DNA of 64,000 bases, from the NCBI RefSeq assembly GCF_006539285.1, contig NZ_BJMS01000006.1, positions 37,893-101,892 of the forward strand. The letters are read 5' to 3'. Positions 57,745 to 64,000 of the stretch are shown one piece after another. The notes beneath the pieces were generated by a model. It did no database searches, was not told the DNA's origin, and was given only the letters and a program-made list of their open reading frames with translations. Both the position numbers and the translations under genes were made by a program. The first letter of the stretch is position 1, and each line of letters opens with the position of its first letter. Origin of the DNA: Sporolactobacillus inulinus (GTDB lineage: Bacteria > Bacillota > Bacilli > Bacillales > Sporolactobacillaceae).

Positions 57745-58668
57745 ATGCCGGAGTATAATGGTTTGTTGCCGCTTTACAAGCCAAGGGGCATGACCTCACA
57801 TGATTGCGTTTTTCGGCTTAGAAAACTGCTGAAATTCCGCAAGATCGGTCATACTGGAACACTTGATCCGGCCGTCGACGGTGTTTTAGTCTTGTGTCTT
57901 GGAAAAGCAACAAAAATCGCCCAATATTTATTAGACTATAGTAAAATATATCAGGGTGTGATCCGTCTCGGTTCATCAACGACAACTGAAGATGCAACAG
58001 GCGATGTAATTGAAACAATACCTGTTGAAAAGCATCTTGATCGCGCGTATGTTGAAAAGATTTTGTCCCGTTTTGTTGGGGATATCGAGCAGACGGCCCC
58101 GATGTACAGTGCGGTAAAGGTCAACGGCCGCAAGCTTTATGAATATGCGCGTAAGGGAATTGCAGTGACACCGCCTGTGCGCCATGTTACGATTTATCAT
58201 TTCGATTTGGACAGCGATGCTGCATCTTTTTCTGTGGATATTCCGTTTAAAGTGGCATGTAGCAAAGGGACCTATATTCGCACGCTTGCCGTTGATGTTG
58301 GACGAGGAATGGGCTATCCGGCGCATTTGCACCACATGACTCGGATCCAAGCTGGTCCTTTCTCAAGTGGAGATTGTGTGTCTTTTGAGGAAATTGAGCG
58401 ATTCATTCAAGAGAATACTTTTGAATCAGTACTTAAACCACTTGAATTTGCTTTGCGCTCCATGGATCACTGGGTTGTTGATCAACAGACGGCGGAAAGA
58501 GTTGTTCATGGGGCATTACTTACAGCCCCAGAGGGATTTGGAGACGGACCTTATGCTGTTTTTTCAAAGCACAGTGAATGTCTGGCAATCTATCGGCGTC
58601 ATCCGCAGAAACCGGAAAAGTTAAAACCGGAGAAGGTTCTTGCAAACAGTTCGACTGTCCTATCGTAA
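57745..58668 (+). CDS. truB: tRNA pseudouridine(55) synthase TruB
   Basis: TruB makes pseudouridine 55 in the T loop of tRNA. The 307-residue protein has GLLPLYKPRGMTSHDCVFRLRKLL. The catalytic Asp is in KIGHTGTLDPAVDGVLVLCLGKATK. PMYSAVKVNGRKLYEYAR and CSKGTYIRTLAVDVG are also typical. ATG 57745 follows GGGAGG. Confidence 0.97.
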   Translation: MPEYNGLLPLYKPRGMTSHDCVFRLRKLLKFRKIGHTGTLDPAVDGVLVLCLGKATKIAQYLLDYSKIYQGVIRLGSSTTTEDATGDVIETIPVEKHLDRAYVEKILSRFVGDIEQTAPMYSAVKVNGRKLYEYARKGIAVTPPVRHVTIYHFDLDSDAASFSVDIPFKVACSKGTYIRTLAVDVGRGMGYPAHLHHMTRIQAGPFSSGDCVSFEEIERFIQENTFESVLKPLEFALRSMDHWVVDQQTAERVVHGALLTAPEGFGDGPYAVFSKHSECLAIYRRHPQKPEKLKPEKVLANSSTVLS

Positions 58669-58709
58669 GAATCGGGAATTTGAGTTTACAAGAAGTGAAG
58701 GTGCCTGTT

Positions 58710-59666
58710 ATGGAGTGTGTTTATTTAGATGGCCGACCGTTTATCGAACAAATGGGCAGCAAGGAAAAAGTAATCGCATTGGGTTACTTTGATGGTGTAC
58801 ATTTGGGCCATCAAAAAGTCATTAAGACTGCTGTTCAAATTGCTGAGGAAAAAGGCATGGAAGCTGCAGTCATGACCTTTTACCCCCATCCCTCCGTTGT
58901 TTTGCGTCCTGATTCAAAACGGGAAGCAGAACTGACACCCAATGCGGCCAAAGCTGAATTGTTCGAGCAGCTTGGTGTGAACACGATCTATTTTGTGAAA
59001 TTTGACCGGACACTCAGCCAACTGTCACCACAAAATTTTGTGGATGAGTACTTGATTCGCCTTCATGCAAAGCATGTTGTTGCTGGATACGATTTTACAT
59101 TCGGTCGCAAAGCCATGGGGAATATGGACAATATTGGCGAGTATTCACGAAGCATGTTCAGCTATACAATGGTCCCAAAAGTTGAACTGTTCGGCGAGAA
59201 GATCAGTTCGACACGTATTCGATCCCTAATTATGGAAAAAGGTGCGGTGGAGGAGGCTGCTGAGCTTCTGCGCCGACCCTATCAAACTACGGGAATCGTG
59301 GTTCACGGTGATCAACGCGGGCGCACGCTCGGATTTCCGACAGCGAATGTAGAAAAAGATGCGGCTTATTTGATCCCAGCTAACGGTGTCTATGTTGTTC
59401 AATTGATCGTGAACGGGAAGCCTTTCAATGGGGTTTGCAGCGTTGGATTACGGCCAACGTTCTATAGCCATGAAGCGGCCATTCAAACGGTTGAGGTTCA
59501 TGTTCTTGATTTTAGCGGCGATCTGTACGATCAAAAAGTTGGCATTAAATGGTACAAACGTTTGCGCCCAGAACTGAAATTCAACAATGCCGATGATTTA
59601 ATCAAGCAAATGGAGAAAGATAAGGCAGACACACGTACTTATTTTCACAAAAAGAAAGGATCATAA
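58710..59666 (+). CDS. ribF: Bifunctional riboflavin kinase/FAD synthetase
   Basis: RibF phosphorylates riboflavin to FMN and adenylates it to FAD. The 318-residue protein has the nucleotidyltransferase motif ALGYFDGVHLGHQKVI with HVVAGYDFTFGRKAMGN and ISSTRIRSLI. The kinase domain follows (about 185-312, HGDQRGRTLGFPTANV, NGVYVVQLIVNG, GVCSVGLRPTF). ATG 58710 follows AAGGTG. A longer frame from 58578 extends into truB and has no family similarity. Confidence 0.96.
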   Translation: MECVYLDGRPFIEQMGSKEKVIALGYFDGVHLGHQKVIKTAVQIAEEKGMEAAVMTFYPHPSVVLRPDSKREAELTPNAAKAELFEQLGVNTIYFVKFDRTLSQLSPQNFVDEYLIRLHAKHVVAGYDFTFGRKAMGNMDNIGEYSRSMFSYTMVPKVELFGEKISSTRIRSLIMEKGAVEEAAELLRRPYQTTGIVVHGDQRGRTLGFPTANVEKDAAYLIPANGVYVVQLIVNGKPFNGVCSVGLRPTFYSHEAAIQTVEVHVLDFSGDLYDQKVGIKWYKRLRPELKFNNADDLIKQMEKDKADTRTYFHKKKGS

Positions 59667-59684
59667 AAGATTGTCCGTTGATCC

Positions 59685-59713
59685 TTGAAATTAATGGCGT
59701 AAACGTGTATTAT
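59685..59713 (+). promoter_or_regulatory. Sigma-A promoter of rpsO
   Basis: -35 TTGAAA (59685-59690), 17-base spacer and -10 TATTAT (59708-59713); TATAAA overlaps it. The resulting leader of about 95 bases contains a small palindrome GATTTAAATC and may hold an S15 autoregulatory structure, which I could not verify. Confidence 0.75.
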
Positions 59714-59815
59714 AAATCAGTACGATTTAAATCGTCATAAGAACCCATGCTTGGCTGTACGTGTCACCGGCGGCAGCGAAGCTTGAGGGGATTTTAGATT
59801 GGGAGGTGAATGCAA

Positions 59816-60085
59816 GTGGCTTTGACAAAAGAAGAAAAAACGAACCTGATTCATGAGTTTGCTACTCACGAAAACGACACGGGTTCACCGGAAGTACAGA
59901 TCGCTGTACTAACAAAGCAGATTAACAGTTTGAACGACCACTTGAAGCAGCACAAGAAGGACCACCATTCTCGTCGTGGACTGCTGAAAATGGTTGGGAA
60001 ACGTCGCAATCTTCTCACGTATCTTCGTGAAAACGACGTTAAAAGATATCGCGAGCTCATCAACAAATTGGGCCTGCGCCGATAA
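59816..60085 (+). CDS. rpsO: 30S ribosomal protein S15
   Basis: S15 is a primary 16S-binding protein. The 89-residue protein shows [20 protein letters not shown] and [26 protein letters not shown], ending [11 protein letters not shown] 59816 lies seven bases after GGGAGGTG and gives the standard N-terminus; ATG 59810 is closer to the ribosome binding site and would add two residues. Confidence 0.97.
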   Translation: MALTKEEKTNLIHEFATHENDTGSPEVQIAVLTKQINSLNDHLKQHKKDHHSRRGLLKMVGKRRNLLTYLRENDVKRYRELINKLGLRR

Positions 60086-60095
60086 GAAAGCAAAG

Positions 60096-60118
60096 AAGCG
60101 GGAGCATTCCCGCTTTTT
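60096..60118 (+). terminator. Intrinsic terminator after rpsO
   Basis: AAGCGGGA pairs perfectly with TCCCGCTT around GCAT, followed by TTTTT. Confidence 0.9.
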
Positions 60119-60146
60119 ATTCATATTAGGGAAATCTTCTAGGAGA

Positions 60147-60270
60147 GATTGTCTCAAAAGTCTGTTGACCTGGAACTCTCTTTTTATAAAAAGAGGTTAT
60201 GCGCGAGACTTCTGCAAGAGGTATGCTGTTTGTTCGAACAATTGGTGCGCAGCAAACTTTTGAGACAGCC
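60147..60270. mobile_element. MITE-like inverted-repeat element between rpsO and pnp
   Basis: Terminal inverted repeats of about 20 bases face each other: TTGTCTCAAAAGT from 60149 and ACTTTTGAGACAG ending about 60267. An exact 11-bp core GTCTCAAAAGT is flanked by partly matching bases. An internal 18-base perfect palindrome begins CTCTTTTTATA at about 60177. The element is about 120 bases, non-coding and has no transposase. The ends recall IS1182-type termini, from memory. A target-site duplication is not obvious. Confidence 0.6.
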
Positions 60271-60302
60271 TCGTTTGATCATCGGGAAGAGGTGTTATAA
60301 AC

Positions 60303-62423
60303 ATGCTGTCAGATAAAAAAGTCTATTCATTCAATTGGGCGGGAAAACCGCTGCGTATCGAAATCGGAGAGCTCGCGAAACAAGCAAATGGTGCGGCTCT
60401 TGTTTCTTATGGGGAAACGGTGGTGCTGTCCACGGTCACTGCTTCCAAAGAACCAAAAGAAGGCTCATTCTTTCCTTTAACCGTCAATTACGATGAGCGC
60501 GCTTATGCTGTGGGGAAAATTCCCGGCGGATTTATTAAACGAGAAGGGCGGCCGAGCGATCAAGCAACGCTGTCCGCACGTTTGATTGATCGCCCAATAC
60601 GTCCGCTTTTCCCAGAAGGGTTTCGAAATGAGGTCGTGATCGGCAATATGGTTCTGAGTCTTGATTTGGACAGCAGCGCACAGATGGCGGCCATGCTTGG
60701 TTCATCGCTTGCACTGTCACTCTCAGATATTCCGTTCTTCGGACCAATCGCCGGTGTGATGATTGGACGAGTTGACGGGCAATTTGTCGTGAATCCGACG
60801 GTTGATCAGCAAAAGAAAAGCGATCTTCATTTAACGGTTGCCGGTACGAAAGAGGCAATTAATATGGTAGAAGCAGGCGCAGATCAAATTCCTGAGGAAA
60901 CGATGCTTGACGCCATTCTGTTTGCTCACGAACAAATTAAGGAAGTCATTGCTTTTGAAGAGCAAATAATCTCGGAAAATAAGAAGAAAAAAATGGAAGT
61001 TACGCTGTTCCGAGCGAGTAAAGCTTTTGAAGACCAAATTCGTGCTATGGCTGCCGATCCATTAAATCAAGCGATGCGTGTAGAAGAAAAACAAGCACGT
61101 GATGCAGCAATTAAGCAGGTTAACGAACGCGTATTGAGCAAACTTGAACAAGAGAACAATGGGGATCAGCCAATGGATCGTATGCTCATTGACGATTGTC
61201 TACATACTGTTTTAAAAGAAGAAGTTCGACGGATGATCGTTGAAGAACATCTGCGTCCGGATGGCCGGGCAGTCGATGAAATTCGTCCGTTGTCGGCACG
61301 TGTCGGAATTCTTCCACGTGCTCACGGGTCAGGACTTTTTACGCGTGGGCAGACTCAAGCATTGAGTGTTTGCACGCTTGCACCGCTCAGTGAGGCGCAA
61401 ACGCTCGATGATTTTGACGCTGAGGAAAGCAAACGATTTTTGCACCACTATAATTTTCCAGGATTCAGTACCGGCGAAGCGAAAGCAACTCGATCGCCAG
61501 GACGGAGAGAAATTGGTCATGGCGCACTTGGTGAACGCGCATTGGCGCCGGTTATTCCTGGTGAACAGGAATTCCCTTATATGATTCGCTGCGTGTCCGA
61601 AGTGCTCGAGTCCAACGGTTCCTCATCTCAAGCAAGTATTTGCGGGAGTACGTTAGCCTTGATGGATGCCGGTGTACCGATTAAAGCGCCCGTTGCAGGA
61701 ATCGCAATGGGGTTGGTGAAACATGGCGATAAGGTGGTTGTGCTCACGGACATTCAGGGTATGGAGGATTCGCTTGGTGATATGGACTTTAAATGCGCGG
61801 GAACGGAAAAAGGAGTTACCGCGTTACAAATGGATATCAAGATTTCCGGTGTTACTCGGGAGATCTTAAGTCAAGCACTGAGACAGGCGAGAGCAGGGCG
61901 TATGAGAATCATGGAAACCCTTTTGGCAACACTCGAGGCGCCGCGTGATCATCTTGCCCGCTATGCACCGAAAATTATTCAGATGCAGATTAATCCTAAT
62001 AAAATCAGAGATGTCATCGGATCCAGTGGAAAAGTGATCAACAAGATCATTGAACAAACTGGCGTGAAGATCGATATTGAACAAGATGGATCGATTAAGA
62101 TCTTTTCAATTGATGAAGCAAATGCACGTAAAGCAAAACAGATCATTGAGGATCTGGTTCGCGTCGCCCATGTTGGAGAAATATTTGTCGGCAAGGTCAA
62201 ACGAATTGAAAAATTTGGCGCATTTGTTTCCTTATTTGGTCATACAGACGGATTAATTCATGTCTCTGAATTGGATACAAAACGTGTCACCCATGTAGAA
62301 GATGTGGTCTCGATTGGAGATGAAGTTCGCGTTAAAGTTATTGAAGTGGATCAGCACGGCCGCATCAAACTTTCGCGCAAGGCGCTGTTGACGCCGTCAG
62401 TGGTAACTGCGAATAAAGAATAA
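60303..62423 (+). CDS. pnp: Polyribonucleotide nucleotidyltransferase (PNPase)
   Basis: PNPase degrades RNA phosphorolytically 3' to 5'. The 706-residue protein has two RNase PH domains: [35 protein letters not shown], and [15 protein letters not shown] [37 protein letters not shown]. An all-alpha linker separates them. A KH domain ([20 protein letters not shown]) and an S1 domain ([28 protein letters not shown]) complete it. ATG 60303 follows AAGAGGTG. Confidence 0.98.
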   Translation: MLSDKKVYSFNWAGKPLRIEIGELAKQANGAALVSYGETVVLSTVTASKEPKEGSFFPLTVNYDERAYAVGKIPGGFIKREGRPSDQATLSARLIDRPIRPLFPEGFRNEVVIGNMVLSLDLDSSAQMAAMLGSSLALSLSDIPFFGPIAGVMIGRVDGQFVVNPTVDQQKKSDLHLTVAGTKEAINMVEAGADQIPEETMLDAILFAHEQIKEVIAFEEQIISENKKKKMEVTLFRASKAFEDQIRAMAADPLNQAMRVEEKQARDAAIKQVNERVLSKLEQENNGDQPMDRMLIDDCLHTVLKEEVRRMIVEEHLRPDGRAVDEIRPLSARVGILPRAHGSGLFTRGQTQALSVCTLAPLSEAQTLDDFDAEESKRFLHHYNFPGFSTGEAKATRSPGRREIGHGALGERALAPVIPGEQEFPYMIRCVSEVLESNGSSSQASICGSTLALMDAGVPIKAPVAGIAMGLVKHGDKVVVLTDIQGMEDSLGDMDFKCAGTEKGVTALQMDIKISGVTREILSQALRQARAGRMRIMETLLATLEAPRDHLARYAPKIIQMQINPNKIRDVIGSSGKVINKIIEQTGVKIDIEQDGSIKIFSIDEANARKAKQIIEDLVRVAHVGEIFVGKVKRIEKFGAFVSLFGHTDGLIHVSELDTKRVTHVEDVVSIGDEVRVKVIEVDQHGRIKLSRKALLTPSVVTANKE

Positions 62424-62439
62424 TCACAATTGAATTGTG

Positions 62440-62478
62440 AAAGCAGGGTAACGTTCAGCAGGAAACCCCTGCTTTTTT
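62440..62478 (+). terminator. Intrinsic terminator after pnp
   Basis: AAGCAGGGT pairs with ACCCCTGCTT (one bulged C) around a loop of about 15 bases, followed by eight T residues. A CACAATT-type inverted repeat lies just upstream. Confidence 0.8.
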
Positions 62479-62601
62479 TTATTGAGAAATTTCAGCAAAG
62501 CGGTTCATTTAGTGTATGATACCAATAAATTCACATATAATTTCAAGACATGAAAAGCAAACGAAAGATAGGCTAACCTGGAAAAGATACGGATGAATGG
62601 T

Positions 62602-62630
62602 TTGTCGCCATTTTTTGATCGTGATATAGT
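62602..62630 (+). promoter_or_regulatory. Sigma-A promoter of mlpA
   Basis: -35 TTGTCG (62602-62607), 17-base spacer, -10 TATAGT (62625-62630), 42 bases before the TTG start of the peptidase gene. Confidence 0.75.
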
Positions 62631-62672
62631 ATTTACCGTGTGATCGATCTACGAGTTCAGGGGGAACAATTT

Positions 62673-63908
62673 TTGATACGTAAAAAAACATTAAAAAATG
62701 GTGTGCGCATACTGCTGGAAGATATTCCAAGTGTTCGTTCAGTCAGCATTGGAATATGGGTAGGAACCGGCACGCGATTTGAAAACAATACAAATAATGG
62801 AATTTCCCATTTTATTGAGCACATGCTTTTTAAAGGTACCGAAACGCGTACTGCACGTGATATAGCGGAAGCTTTTGATAAAATTGGCGGACAGGTCAAT
62901 GCTTTCACTTCAAAGGAGACCACGTGTTACTATGCAAAGGTTATGGATCGGGATGCACACTTTGCAGTAAACGTGCTTGCCGATATGTTCTTCAATTCCA
63001 AATTTGAAAAGCAGGACATGGAAAAAGAAAAGCAAGTGATTGGCGAGGAAATCAAGATGTATGAAGACACACCGGATGACCTTGTTCATGATTTATTGAA
63101 CGCGGTAAGCTTCAACCACCATCCACTCGGTTTTCCGATTTTGGGTACACGCGAGACTTTGGCCGGCTTTAATCCCGATGAACTGCGCCGCTACATGCGC
63201 AGCCACTATACGCCGGATCATGTCGTGATTTCAGTTGCAGGTCATGCGGACGAAGGGATCGTCCAAGAAATTGAAACTCTTTTTTCTGATTTTGCCAGTG
63301 TGCAATCGGCGGAACGATCGGCTGTACCTTCTTTTAATCCAGGGAAGATTGCCCGTAAGAAGGAAACGGAACAGGCGCATATCTGTCTGGGATTTTCCGG
63401 TTACAGTAACCATGATCGAGAATTAGCACCGCTTATGGTAATGAATAATGTGCTTGGCGGCGGGATGAGCAGTCGATTGTTTCAAGAGATACGCGAAGAG
63501 CGCGGGCTCGCCTATTCGGTGTTTTCTTTTCACTCGTCGTTTAGAGACAGCGGGTTGCTTACTATATATGGCGGCACAGGTGCCGATCAAATCGATGATC
63601 TTGGAAAAGCATTGCTGGATACTATCCATCGGTTTGTCGATCAGGGAATTTCAGTAGCAGAACTTGAAAGCAGCAAAGCACAGATTAATGGCAGTCTCAT
63701 TTTCGGGCTTGAAAGTACGAATGGACGAATGGGACGTAATGCAAAAAATGAATTGGTTCTGGGAAAAGAACGCAGCATTGATGAAACGGTTGCGTTAATC
63801 GATGCGGTAACCATCGATGACGTTCAGAAGACGGCCCAACATGTGTTTGAACAACCCTACTCTTGCTCAATTGTCAGTCCAAGCGGCAAAATGCCAGTCA
63901 CTCTCTGA
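62673..63908 (+). CDS. mlpA: M16 family zinc metallopeptidase MlpA (YmxG)
   Basis: A 411-residue insulinase/mitochondrial-processing-peptidase-like protease. The inverted zinc motif is present (GISHFIEHMLFKG, H-x2-E-H, with the downstream EE of GEEIKMYED). DPDELRRYMRSHYTPDHVVISVAG-like and LGGGMSSRLFQEIREERGLAYSV motifs are present. TTG 62673 follows GGGGGA and gives IRKKTLKNGVRILLED, matching B. subtilis. A GTG at 62640 is in frame but right after the promoter. In B. subtilis ylxY (PdaB-like) lies between pnpA and mlpA; it is absent here. Confidence 0.96.
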   Translation: MIRKKTLKNGVRILLEDIPSVRSVSIGIWVGTGTRFENNTNNGISHFIEHMLFKGTETRTARDIAEAFDKIGGQVNAFTSKETTCYYAKVMDRDAHFAVNVLADMFFNSKFEKQDMEKEKQVIGEEIKMYEDTPDDLVHDLLNAVSFNHHPLGFPILGTRETLAGFNPDELRRYMRSHYTPDHVVISVAGHADEGIVQEIETLFSDFASVQSAERSAVPSFNPGKIARKKETEQAHICLGFSGYSNHDRELAPLMVMNNVLGGGMSSRLFQEIREERGLAYSVFSFHSSFRDSGLLTIYGGTGADQIDDLGKALLDTIHRFVDQGISVAELESSKAQINGSLIFGLESTNGRMGRNAKNELVLGKERSIDETVALIDAVTIDDVQKTAQHVFEQPYSCSIVSPSGKMPVTL

Positions 63909-63939
63909 ATCGACGGCTTAATGAAATAGAACGCATCAA

Positions 63940-63975
63940 AAAAGACTCGGCGTCATTTAACGTCGAGTCTTTTGT
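63940..63975 (+). terminator. Intrinsic terminator after mlpA
   Basis: AAAAGACTCG pairs with CGAGTCTTTT, with a further CG/CG step after one mismatch, around a TCATTTAA loop. TTTT follows, and the two-sided A/T flanks allow bidirectional use. Confidence 0.85.
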
Positions 63976-64000
63976 TTGATTATAGAGAGTTTAGCTTTTA

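Noticed and set aside
1..64000. CRISPR arrays, phage genes, toxin-antitoxin or defence systems, tRNA/rRNA
   Set aside because: Nothing resembling them was seen; all major ORFs map to conserved core Bacillales genes.

Overview
This window is an ordinary chromosomal core segment of a motile, low-to-moderate G+C Firmicute of the order Bacillales. Every recognisable gene lies on the + strand. The gene order follows the Bacillus subtilis block trmD-rplS-rbgA-rnhB-ylqG-ylqH-(sucCD)-dprA-topA-trmFO-(xerC-hslVU)-codY-fla/che operon-sigD-swrB-rpsB-tsf-pyrH-frr-uppS-cdsA-dxr-rseP-proS-polC-rimP-nusA-infB-rbfA-truB-ribF-rpsO-pnp-mlpA. Genes in parentheses are absent here. A Sporolactobacillaceae-like or acid-forming Bacillaceae host is a guess from the missing sucCD and overall composition; the sequence does not prove it.

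Region 1 (1-9279) holds translation, ribosome-assembly and DNA-processing genes: the 3' end of trmD, rplS with a probable L19 leader, rbgA, rnhB, the ylqG/ylqH pair (FliK-like plus FlhB-tail-like), dprA, topA with a clean sigma-A promoter, and trmFO.

Region 2 (9280-11362) is the only gene-poor stretch. It holds codY, here monocistronic, with a CodY-box-like sequence inside its putative promoter and a perfect 20-bp-stem terminator. Downstream are a GC-rich intergenic repeat and an AT-rich fla/che promoter region with three helically phased GTCGAAT boxes.

Region 3 (11363-38520) is one complete 32-gene flagellar and chemotaxis operon, flgB through sigD and swrB. It encodes the rod, MS ring, C ring (FliG, FliM, FliY), export gate (FliOPQR, FlhAB), export ATPase set, hook set, FlhF/FlhG placement GTPases, and a B. 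subtilis-type chemotaxis core with CheC, CheD and CheY. sigD appears to start at CTG.

Region 4 (38521-47797) runs from rpsB to proS (translation, UMP kinase, isoprenoid and phospholipid synthesis, site-2 protease). Region 5 (47878-63974) holds polC, the rimP-nusA-rnpM-ylxQ-infB-ylxP-rbfA-truB-ribF operon, rpsO, pnp and the M16 peptidase mlpA. Promoters and terminators separate several transcription units. Intergenic repeats include a two-copy, ~65-bp hairpin repeat (before pyrH and before nusA, in opposite orientations) and a ~120-bp MITE-like inverted-repeat element between rpsO and pnp.

I saw no phage, intact insertion sequence, CRISPR array, defence system or rRNA/tRNA gene, and no clearly novel multi-gene system. 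The points of interest are regulatory: codY autoregulation, the flgE-swrD hairpin with its overlapping short ORF, the rpsB and rimP leaders, the sigD start codon, the dispersed repeats, and the ylqG/ylqH module.
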